64,000 bases of DNA, taken from contig NC_030826.1 of NCBI RefSeq assembly GCF_001704415.2, forward strand, positions 30,127,324 to 30,191,323, given 5' to 3'. The notes below the pieces were generated by a model, which saw only the letters and a program-made list of their open reading frames with translations, had not been told where the DNA came from and searched no databases. This document shows, piece by piece, positions 10,901 through 22,900 of the stretch; position 1 is the stretch's first letter; each line of letters begins with the position of its first letter. This DNA is from Capra hircus. Lineage: Eukaryota > Chordata > Mammalia > Artiodactyla > Bovidae. A program made the position numbers and the translations under genes.

Positions 10901-13900
10901 AAATTAAAAAAAAAAAGAAGTACAGAACTTGGAAAGTCTCATACAGATTTATTTTAAAAAAAGAAGATAAAAGGAAAAATGTATAAACTGTATTTAGGAT
11001 AAATGTACAACATAGCACTCTAAAGCATTAAAACCACCTGGGAGATTTTAAAACTTCCATTGTCCAGCCTCTCCTGCAGACCAACTAAATCAGACACTGG
11101 GGATTAGACCAGGCATCAGTAGTTTTGAATGCTCCCTAGGTGACTCTGATGTGCAGCCAAGTTAGAGACAGCCACCCTAAGGGAAGAAACTGGGCCCCTT
11201 TTAAGCAATCACACAAGGGCGTATAATTCCAAATGACTCTGCATTCCTTTAGATTTACAGCAGTCCACAACCTTTTTGGCACCGGGGACCGATTTCTTGG
11301 AAAACAGTTTTTCCGCAGACCGGAGGTGAGGAGAATGGTCTCGGGATGATTCAAGCGCATTACATTTATTACTTTATTTCCAATCTAATGCCATCAGTGA
11401 TCTGATAAGAGGTACTAGTCCCCAGTCCGGATGTTGGGGACCCCTGCATTTAGAATAAGCACCTTGGGAGCTATACCCTTGTTCCAAAGAAGCATCTATT
11501 GTGCTAAAACATTTATGGAACTCCTTTGGGGACTATTCCTTCCAAGTCTGAAGCACATCCCTCTGACTCTCCTTTGGATGTGCAGTTGAGCACAGGATCA
11601 GAGCTGGTAAGGCAGGCGGGCAATGAAGCTGGGCATTTCTGGGCAGTGCTGACAGTATCCACACTAGGGCAACAGCCATGAAGGCGATGACACTGATATC
11701 TTTGCATCATCTGTCTCTTTGTTGAAAAATTTCAAAAGAGGAATTCCAAATATGTGTGGTGAGATCTCTTTCCAAACAGGCTCCGGAAGCTGCCTGCACA
11801 GAGCAGCACTCTTTTTGCCACTGTGTTTCTGTGTGTCTGTCAGAAACTTTGATTTCCCCTTCCTAGTTACATCACACCTTGTGTATTGACCAGCTCTTGT
11901 TTTTTTTTGTTTTTGTTTTTTTTTTAATGTGATAGCTGCTTTGGTTTTTCTCTCTTTGCATTTGTATCTATCTGCTGGCTATGAGGATATTACTACCCTT
12001 AACTGAGTCTTTAAAATTCACATTTTTTTTTTGAATTGGAGGACAACTGTGTTACAAGATTGTGTTGGCTTCTGCCATACAGCAGCGTGAGTCAGCCACA
12101 CGTGCACATAGGGCCCCTTCCTCCCGAATCGTCCCCACCCCTGCCACATCCTACCCTCTAGGCTGTCACGGAGCACTGAGTTGAGCCCCCTGTGCTGCAC
12201 AGCAGCTTCCCCCTGGCTCTCTATATTATACCTGGTGACGTATGTACATCAGTGCCATTCTCTCAGGTCATCCCACCTGCTCCTTCCCCTGCTGTGTCCA
12301 GAGTCTGTTCCGTATGTCTGCATCTCTACTCCTGCCCTGCAAATAGGCTCATGAGTACCATTCTCCTAGATTCCACATATATGTGTTAATGTACAAGGTT
12401 TGTTTTTCTCTTTCTGACTTCTGTCACTCTGTATAACAGACTCTAGGTTTATCCACCTCACTAGAATTGATTCAAATACATTCCTTTTTATGGCTCAGTA
12501 ATATTCCATTATATATCTGTGTATATCTTTATCCATTCATCTGCCGACGGACATCTAGGTTGCTTCCATGTCCTGGCTATTGTAAATGGTACTGCTATGA
12601 ATATTGGGATACATGTGTCTTTTTGAATTATGGTCGTTTGTTTTCCTGGTATTGAGCTGCATAAGCTGCTTGTATACCAAATTCACATCTGTTAATTTAA
12701 CATGCAGATGAATCTTTGCAAGAGACTTCTTTGAAAAGAACTGCTCACAGCAGTGCAGAAAGTCAAACATGACTGCAATCTTGATGTATTCCTCTTCTTG
12801 TCAAGAAGACTATCAAGACTAGAGCAGAATCATGGGTTTATTACTGAGGGCAGTCTTTGTGGCTGTCAGCACATGGGTTTACTTCTTAAGTTTCGTGTGC
12901 ACGAATGTGTGTGTTTAAAGTGTTTTAGATGTCATGTGTGGCAAATGAGTTCTGGTTCCTTTGCCTTCAGATCACTCACAAAATTCTAAAATGCATCTTG
13001 CTGAAGGCAGGTCTCTCTTCCTGATTAGATTACAGGGGAAGCTCACGTTGATCTTGTCTTTGGGAAGAAAAGGAAAGTGTGGGTCTTGTTTGGCCCTTGA
13101 AGTCTCATGGGTACAGCATGAAGTCAGGTCCCTAGGGGTGAAGTTCTTTCTCCGTATTTAAGTTGAGTTTTTCTTCCTCCTTCTATTCTTAACTTGAAGC
13201 TATGTCAGCATATTCCTAGCTGAGCTCTCTTAGTAATCAGCTAGATCATTGTAGCCAGATTCAAGCACTTCTCACAACTCTTGAAATTGGAGACTCATTC
13301 TCCGTGGTTGAGTGACAGGGATGCTCCAGGCTTCTGGCAGCTCTCTTGTTCAGGCTTCCTGGCTTTAAGGAATGGTACCATGTCATCTAGTCGGCTTACC
13401 CATATCAAGACCAGGATAATCCAGGGGTTTCTTGGTAAAAGCATTTGGTCCCTCTGAGGTCCAGTTCATTGGAGACCATCAGTGTTTCTAACTGGCCAGC
13501 CCCCAGATCCTATGAATGGTGGGAAGGACTGTCTTGAAGACACTCTCCCATTGGGTGCTATCCTGCATGACAAGCAGCAAATCAAAGCTTTCCAGACAGT
13601 GCAGCAACTGTGCCTTCATCTTGCTCATGAAGGGCCTCCTGACCCTTCAAAAGCTGAAGGAAAGGGCAATGTTAGTAACAATCTCTCAGGGATGTATCAG
13701 TATCCTCAGACATGTCATTAGTTCAATTTGACCCTGTTCTTGCAGTTGATTTGACTCACTCACATGGTTCAGGCTTCCATAGAGCAGAAGAAGTATGTTC
13801 TCAGCATGAAGTCAGGAAAAAATAGCATGTATTAGAATATTCAGATAATATGGATTCCCTGATCTCAAGGACTGACAGACTCAGGGTCAGTTTCAAAAAT

Positions 13901-16900
13901 GAGTAACTGAGGACTTTCCTGGTGGTCCAGTGCATAAGACTCTGTGCTTCCAAGGCAGGGCATGCAGGTTCCATCCATGGATGCAGAACTAGGATCCCAC
14001 ATGCCTGGAGGTGCAGACAAAAAGAAATTAATAAACAAACATGGGACCAACTTTGATGCCCACTGGGGGGCAGTTCACAAACCCCACAGAAGCTGGTGCT
14101 TCAGCCAATGGGCAAAAGAAAATTAGCCATTTGGAAAAAGAGAAGTGGAAAGCGATGGTATTCCAGGCAAGGGAAGCAGAACATGAAGAGAGACAGGGGG
14201 ATGAGAACATAACTCACAGCTGGAGGACTGCACATGGTGTGAGTGGGATGCGGAATGCGGGAGGTGAGGAGGAAGAGGTCCAGATGACCAGGCTTAGACC
14301 CTGAGTGAGCACTGCGGAGTCCCAGCCTGAGAACAGCATCATGTAGACACTACTCTTGTGATTGCAGAGAACCAAGTGGATCAAGGTAGACTCAAGGGAG
14401 GGGCTCCATGGCGATGGGGGGCAGAGTGATTGCAACAGCAGGTAAGAAGTGTGAGAAGCAGGAGGCCTGAACTGAATCCGTTGCGGTGAGCATGGAAAGA
14501 GGAGGATGGATGTGAGGGACACTCAGGAGGGAGAATCAGGAGGATTGAGTGAATTATGGGAGCTGGAAGAATCGTCACGCAGTCATGTCCGACTCTTTGC
14601 AACCTCATGGACTGTGACCCATCAGACTCTTCTGTCTATGGGATTCTCCAGGCAAGAATACTGGAGTGGGTAGCCATTCCCTTCTCCAGGAGTTCTTCCC
14701 AATGCAGGGATCAAACCTGGGTCTCTTGCATTGCAGACAGATTCTTTTACCATCTGATCCACCAGGGACAGATCCAAGCGTAATTCTCTGTCTTCTGTCT
14801 GGACCAGTAAGTGGAAGGGCATATGTTTTGCTGCTCCTTAGATGGGCCCATGGGATGGGAAAGGTCACCAGGTCAGAAGGAACAGGCTGAGTTACAATAC
14901 CCTTAGGGTTTCAAGCACAGGTGTGTCACTGCTCCTTATATGTGCAGTTATGGGGCCAAGGTTGATGTTTACCAGCTTCTCACGTCCCAAGAAATCATGT
15001 AAGTCACTTATTCCTCTTTCTGTCTGTGCCCACATCTAGGGCAGGCCCAAATCCTTTTTTACAAGATCACACACATGAGCACCCTATTTCCATTTCTCTT
15101 AATTATAGCTTTGCCCTTCCAGACTTTCTAGGCATTTCTCTTTTAGATTAAAATACTTGTGCATTATTATTTCAATTTCAAAGACTAACTACACCCTTTT
15201 CCCTCCTATTACTTTCTTGTTCTCACATTGTATTGTTCCCCCAGGCTTTGGAGAACTGCTTCAAGTTTATTAGGTGCATTAATCAGGTCTGTGAATATCC
15301 TGACAGTTTGCACCAGAGCTTTGAAATGGAAGTGGGCTATTTGCTCCCCTGTCTGGAGGTTCCTTTCCCTACTTAGGTCAAATTAACTTTTATATGAGCT
15401 CAGCTATAGGGAATGAATGTCAGCAGATTCAAACCATAAACAAAAATTATGCCACAGGGCAAATGAAGTTTGGAATAGGTTTGACAAATGATCACCTCTT
15501 ACAAATATTGAGGATCCAATATTGATTCAAGGATGTTTGTAGGCACCGTGGAAAGAAACGTTAGGAAGATCATTTATTATCTTCTGTGCCTACCCCCCAG
15601 CACTCTGATAACTCCTGTCTTACCTACTATTTCTGAACTATACTCTGTTAATACATTAAACAGAATGTGGGCTTTTAGAATCTGCCTGATATATACTAAC
15701 ACCATGAAGCCAAGTTCACTTTCCGCATTCACTCTAGTCAAGATAAAAGGTAGAACCAACGTGTTCCAACAATCAGTCTTCAAAAGAATGTGCAGAAGGA
15801 ACCTTCATGCTGGGTGATCTTTCCTGATGGCTCACTTGCTGTGAGGATGTTACCTTCCTTTCCTTCTAATTCTTTCTCCACTGCTCTCATAGAGGAGAAA
15901 GCTCCTTGTCTATACAGACAGAGGGCCCTCTTCAACTCTGAGAACTCCAGGCCCTCCTGAAGCCCTCGCTGGCTGGACAACAGTGAAGATACATGATGGT
16001 ATTCAGTCTCAAGACGAAAATCCACCACCAAAGCTTGCCAGCCAAAACTATTTAGATGGAACAAGCGGGAATCAAACATAGCAAGCATCAAAGTTAATCT
16101 GACACTAATTTAATGGTATGCATAACTGTTATTGTGTTGCATGGCAATTAGGCTTAAGTGGTGAGCAGTTCAGGTAAGTGACTTTAATTATGATTACTTT
16201 CCATCCGTCAAGTCAAATATTTCCAGAGACAGTTGAGAGAAGAGGCAGTTCAAGGAAAGTTTCTTGCATGTCATTATCTTCCCAAACAACACACACACAC
16301 ACGATTGCAAGAAATGGCCGATTCTCTAGTCATTCCTTTTCCCTCTCAACTTCTTTATATTGGACTCCACGACTCCTTATTCTAATTTTAGAGAAAGATG
16401 GTGTTCACACTTAAGTCATGGTATCCCCAATATCTGGGGCTTCTCAGGTGGCACTAGTAGTAAAGAACCTGCCTGCCAATGCAGGTGACATAAGAGATGC
16501 AGTTTCAGTCCCTTGGTTGGGAAGATCCCCTGGGGAGGGCATGGCAACCCACTCCAGTATTCTTGCCTGGAGAATCCCATGGACTGAGAAGCCTGGCTGG
16601 CTACAGTCCATGAGGTTGCGTGGAGGAAGGCACAACTGAAGTGACTTAGCATGCACATATGCATCCCCAATATCTAGCTACCCCTCAAGCACACAGAAAC
16701 AGGAAGACCTGAAACTGGGGATGGGAAGAAGGGATACAGGGAGGCTGGGGAAGGAAAAGCAGAGGCTCCTTGAAGGTTGTTCTGGGTGCTCCTGACGTAC
16801 ATGGGAACCTGTGAATGAGCAGTTCTTACATCAGAGAAGAGGTTCTGCCAGGAGTGTGGGTTGAAGGGGGCAGAACATAAAGGGGGCTCGTGGGGTGAGG

Positions 16901-19900
16901 ACCACGAGCAGCAGCGGGAGTCCTGAGCGTGGGGAGGAGAAGAGGAGGAAAGATGAGCTTGGACTGTGAAGTTGAATGTAGTGTTTACAGGAGGCAGTGG
17001 TTCTCCACCCAGAGGCACTGCTTCCTGAAGGTGGTGCAGGCCGTTAGCTGAACCTCACCACAGAGAAGGAAGCCAGTCCGGGGAATCTGAAAATTGCTGT
17101 TACCTGCTATTTACAATGGCCAGGACATGGAAGCAACCTAGATGTCCATCAACAGATGGATGGTAAAGAAGCTATGGTACATATAAGTGTTAGTCGCTCA
17201 GTCGTGTCCGACTCTTTGTGAACCCATGGACTGTAGCCTACCAGGCTTTTCTATCCACGGAATTCTCCAGGCAAGAATACTGGAGTGGGTAGCCGTTCCC
17301 TTCCCCAGGGGATCTTCCTGACCCAGGGATCAAACCCATGCCTCTCGTGTCTCCTGCTTTGCAGGCAGATTCTTTACCACCTGAGCCCCCAGCCGTTCCC
17401 TTCCCCAGGGGATCTTCCTGACCCAGGGATCAAACCCATGCCTCTCGTGTCTCCTGCTTTGCAGGCAGATTCTTTACCACCTGAGCCCCCAGGGAAGCCC
17501 CAATGGAATATTCAGTTCAGTTCAGTTCAGGTCAGTCGCTCAGTCGTGTCCAACTCTTTGCGACCCCATGCATCGCAGCACGCCAGGCCTCCCTGTCCAT
17601 CACCAACTCCCGGAGTTCACTCAGACTCACGTCCATCGAGTCAGTGATGCCATCCAGCCATCTCATACTCTGTCGTCCCCTTCTCCTCCTGCCCCCAATC
17701 CCTCCCAGCATCAGAGTCTTTTCTAATGAGTCAACTCTTCCCATGAGGTGGCCAAAGTACTGGAGTTCTATTACTCAGCCATAAAAAGGAATGCATTTGA
17801 GTCAGTTCTGGTGAGGTCGGTGAACCTAGAGCCTGTTATACAAAGTGGAATAAGTCAGAAGGAGAAAAACAAATGTTGTATATTAACGCATATATATGGA
17901 ATCTAGGAAAATGGTACTGATGAACCTATTTGCAAGGCAGGAATAGAGACTCAGACATAGAGAATAGATTGATGGACACAGCCAGGGAAGGAGAGGGTGG
18001 GATGAACTGAGGGAGTAGCATTGAAGTACATACATTACTGTGTGTAAAACAGATACCTCCTGGTGTGACCTTTGCCTTCACAGCCTCTGCAGTAACAGGA
18101 CAATGCTCTTTTGTGTCAAGTGGGCTGGACACCAACAAGTGAAACAGAGTCTAAAGGGGGCTCAAACAAAGGGTTATTCCCCCACTGGACCTGGGGAGGT
18201 GAGGAGTATTTTTATTACCCTCTCGGATGTAGAGGGCTTCTCTGATGGTTCAGTGGGTAAAGGATCCGCCTGCAATGCAGGAGACACAGGAGATGTGGGT
18301 TCAGTCCCTTATTCTCTGGAGTAGGAAAGGGCAACCCACTGTAGTATTCTTGCCTGAAAAATCCCATGGACAGAAGAACCTGATGGGCTACAGTCCAAAG
18401 CGTTGCAAGGACTCGGACATGACTGAGCACAGATGGATGTAGAACACACCCAGACAGGACGTTCCTCTTGAGCCATCCTTCCTCCTGCCGGTTATGCTCA
18501 TCCCACTCTGACCTACCCTGACGATCTTTCCTTCGCACGCTTTGCTGAAAGTCCCTGCTCTTTGCTAAAACACTAAGGATTTAAAGGTTCAAGCCACCAT
18601 GGCTCTGGTGATTCTAGGAGATGGTCCCTGAGTTCTCCACTGATAAAGGGGAAACATCATGTCTTGTCTTGCAGGTTTGACAGCATTGACCCTCATCAGA
18701 CACTGGATGCCTGGCACCTGGAGACCCAGCAGATGGAGTCCACCATGGCCTCCATTTCCGCATCCGCCAGCTTGTTTGAAGTCACCATCCCTGACTATAA
18801 GCAGCTGCGCCAGTGCAGGAAGGAGGTGTGCCAGCTGAAGGAGCTCTGGGACACGATTGAGATGGTGACCTCCAGCATCCATGCCTGGGAGACCACCAGG
18901 TGGAAGGATATCGACGTGGAGGCCATGGACTTGGAGTGCAAAAAGTTTGCCAGGAACATCCGGAACCTTGACAAGGAGGTCAGGGCCTGGGAGGCCTTCA
19001 CAGGCCTGGAGAGCACTGTGCTGGACACTCTGACCTCCCTGAGGGCTGTGGCCGAGCTGCAGAACCTGGCCATCCGGGAGCGGCACTGGAGGCAGCTGAT
19101 GCAGGCCACGGGCATGACCTTCACCATGGATGAGGGCACCACCCTGGCCCACCTCCTGCAACTGCAGCTGCACCACTTTGAGGACGAGGTCCGGGGCATT
19201 GTGGACAGAGCCGTGAAAGAGCTGGGCATGGAGAAGGTGCTGAAGGAGCTGCAGACCACCTGGGCTGGCATGGAATTCCAGTATGAGCCCCACCCACGGA
19301 CCTGTGTGCCCCTGCTGCAGTCCGATGAGGACCTCATCGAGGTTCTGGAGGATAACCAGGTCCAGCTTCAGAACCTGATGGTGTCCAAGCACATTGCCTT
19401 CTTCCTGGAGGACGTGTCAGGCTGGCAGAAGAAGCTGTCCACCGCCGACGCCGTCATCTCCATCTGGTATGACGTGCAGCGCACATGGTCTCACCTAGAA
19501 AGCATATTCATCGGATCTGAAGATATCCGGGCTCAGCTGCCCCAGGTACCTGCTACAGAAACCTGCTCCCTCTGTTCCCAACTCCCAGTCAAGGGACAAT
19601 CCCCCAAGCCCCTGCATCCTCTGCACCATTCCTTCTCTGCCTCCCTGCCTTGGCTTCACCCAGGGGCATCTCCAACAATCATAGACCTTCCAAAACACCA
19701 AAAGCCAGGCATAGGAAAAGAGAGAAGGTAAAATGCCTGCCAGTCAGCTTGTTCTTGGGCTTCACTGGTGGCTCAGTGGTAGAGAATCCACCAGCCAAAG
19801 CAGGAGTCCCAGGAGACCTGGGTTCAATCCCTGGGTTGGGAAGATCCCCTGGAGGAGGAAATGGCAACCCACTCCAGTGTTCTTGCCTGGGAAATCCCAT

Positions 19901-22900
19901 GGACAGAGGAGACTGGTGGGCTACAGTCCATGGGGTCTCAGAGTGGGACTCGACTAAACAACAACAAACAGTTTGTTCTTAGATGGGCAGGAAAAAGAAA
20001 GGAGAACCTGGTTTAAAAAACCAAAGAAGTGTACCGGAGAAAGGAGGTCAGAAATAGGAGCTGCTCTTGTGTTGCTCTACACTAATCACAGTGTGGGTAC
20101 CGACTGGGAAGCCAGCATCATTTCCAGCAAGCTGAGTTCCTTCTCTGCAACGAGCTATTCCGTAAACCTCCAGCCTGTGCCAGCAGGCTCAAACACTGGT
20201 CTTCAGCTGAGCACTAAATGAGGACTTTCTCTAAGACATGCCCTCTTCTCATTACTACCTTTCTAATTTGTTTGCCCCTTCTCACTGTCCTAATTAATGT
20301 GCCATTAATGTACCCCCTCTCTCAGTGGACTCCAATTCATTAAAAAAAAAGATTTTTGAAGACTTATTCCATATCCCCCTCCAGTATTCTGGCCTGGAAA
20401 ATTCCATGGACAGAGGAGCCTGATGGGCTACAGTCCATGGGGTCTCAAAGAGTCGGACATGACTAAGCGAATAACACTTCCATATCCCTCAGCACAGTGA
20501 GTTCTTTGCTTGCAAATTAGTTTGATTCCAGAATGTCACATGTTGTCCAGACCTTGTTTCAGAGTTAAAGCACATTCTATCAAATCATATTTTTCCAGCT
20601 CATCCCACAAAAACACATTTAGTATAATGATGCAGATTAAAGTTTGTACATCTGCAGTGAAAAATAACAAAATAATTCCACTCAACTACTGTCGTGAAAC
20701 AAAATCAAATAAGCCAGATTTTATTCGTCTCCAATGCTGATGATTGAAGAAGGGCAAGGTTGATGAGAAGCGGGGGAGAATGTAGGTGGAAACTTTTGCA
20801 GGCATTTTGAAAGAGGCATTTGAGAATTTACAATAAAAAATAATAAATAATTCATATCATTAACTTCTCAGGTTTATGTGTAAAATGTGTAAATACGTTT
20901 GTCTTCTTTGTAGTGACAATATGATAACAAAGACGACTCTGAAATACAACAAATCAGTCATGTTACACCCTAACTAGTAAATATTTTCATTCACTATGAA
21001 TATTTTCCACCTTTTGTTCACATATATACATGTTTTTCCACAATTGCTCTCAGGGTAATTACAATTTTCCAGTCAGTTCTTCTCATTTCAAACATTTATG
21101 TCAGATATTTCTGATGCGTGTGCGTGCTCAGTCCCTCAGTAATGTTCTGACTGTTTGTGACCCTATGGACTGTAGCCTGCCAGGTTGCTTTGTCCATGGC
21201 GTTCTCCAGGCAAGAATACCAGAGTGGATTGCCATTTCCTACTCCAGGGAATATTCTTGAACCAGGGACTGAAGCTGTGTCTCTTACGTTGATTGTGTTG
21301 GCAGATAGATTCTTTACCACGGAGTCGCCTGGGAAGTCCCTCATTCCTGAGCCTTCCTTCCTATTGACCTGTCTTATTTTTGGCTGTGCCGCGTCTTCAC
21401 TGCTTGGCTTGAGCTTCCTCTAGTTGCTGTGCACAGGTTCCTCATTGTGGTGGCTTTGCCGGTTGCACAGTGTGGGCTCTAGGCATTTGGGCTTCAGTGG
21501 TTGCGGCTCACAGGCTTGGCTGCCCCGAGGCACGTGGAATCTTCCTGGACCAGGGTTGGAACCCGTGTCCCCTGCATTGGCAGGCAGACTCCTATCCCAC
21601 TGCACCACCAGGAAAATCTTCTGACGATTCTATAATCTTAATAATATTTCATTTTTAACTGGTGAAAGATACCTCATTTAAGGAATCGTAATTTAAGTCT
21701 TGATAGGAGAGAGGCATGGGTCACAGAGGTCCCAGCAGACTGGGGCCAGCAGCCCAGCCTTGAGTCCACCCTCTCAAGGACCTTAGGGAAGTTACTTGAA
21801 CTCTCAGTGCCCTGGTTTTCTCATCTGTAAATTGGGACTAAGCCCAGTCCCTGTATCCAGAAGTTCATTAAAGCTGAATGTTCAGCACATACCATTACGA
21901 TTGTTGTTATGAAATCATAACCACACAAGCTCTCACCAGGTACCAGGTGTTGGGCTGAGGTGCTTTGCATTTAGTATTGTCTCAGTCATTTCAACAGCAC
22001 TGTGAGAGTGTGTGTCTTTGGGGAAAGTGATAATATTTAATTACTTTTGACATCACAGGCTTCCCCAGTGACTCGATGGTAAAGTGTCCCCCTGCCAATG
22101 CAGGAGACATGTTTGATCCCTGAGTCAAGAAGCTCCCTTGGAGAAGGGAATGGCTACCCATGCCAGTATTCTTGCCTGGAGGATGCCTTGGACATAGAAA
22201 CCTGGCAGGCCACAGTCCTTGGGGTCACAGAGATTTGGACATGACTGAGCAACTGACACTTTCACTTTCACTTTGACCTCATAATAGCACCTTTGCTGCC
22301 AAAATGCTTACTTTGGTTATAGAAACTTTTGCTTGGGCCCAGAAAGCACATAGTATCCACCATCTGCCTGACTTAGGAATTATGTAGTTTATGCCAACAG
22401 ATCTCAAAGTGTGGTCTGATGACCTCTGGCAAGGGGTCCCTGAGACCTATCCAGGGGATCCTCAAGGTCAAAACTATCTTAATAATCCTACTAAAATGGC
22501 ATTTGCTGTTTTCACTCGTTCTTGTATTAGCACACAGTGGAATTTTCCAGAGGCTACATGGTGTGATATCACAACACACTGGAAGCAGAAGCAGGGAAGA
22601 GAATCTGGCCGTCTTCTAAGTCAGACATTAAAGAGAATGGGAAAAAAAAAAAAGTGCAGTGATGCCACTTTTTCCTCTAAGTTATATTGTTTTGGGAAAT
22701 ATACTTATTTTGAATTAAAATATGTGTTATATTAACATAATGTGCTTATTACTATAATTTTAAATGAATTGACAAATATTTTTTAATGTTTCTCAACTTA
22801 AGCTTCTATTGTAGAATGTGCATTGATAGATGTAATAATATTACCTAATAAACGAAAGCTCTTTGCACTCCCCAGTAAGTTTTACAAACATAAAGAGATT

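Larger units (their letters stand above)
17097..18055 (+). mobile_element. L1 3' UTR split by two nested insertions
   Basis: The L1 3' sequence starts near acaatggccaggacatggaa and agatgtccatcaacagatgg (to about 17187). It resumes at attactcagccataaaaagg (about 17769) and runs through aaatgttgtatattaacgca to about 18055. The two halves are colinear in L1, so the SINE at 17188-17503 and the BovB piece at 17513-17765 entered a single L1. Confidence 0.85.

Noticed and set aside
18589..19392. 267-codon minus-strand frame
   Set aside because: Antisense shadow of the 871-nt DNAH9 exon, produced by its GC-rich third positions.
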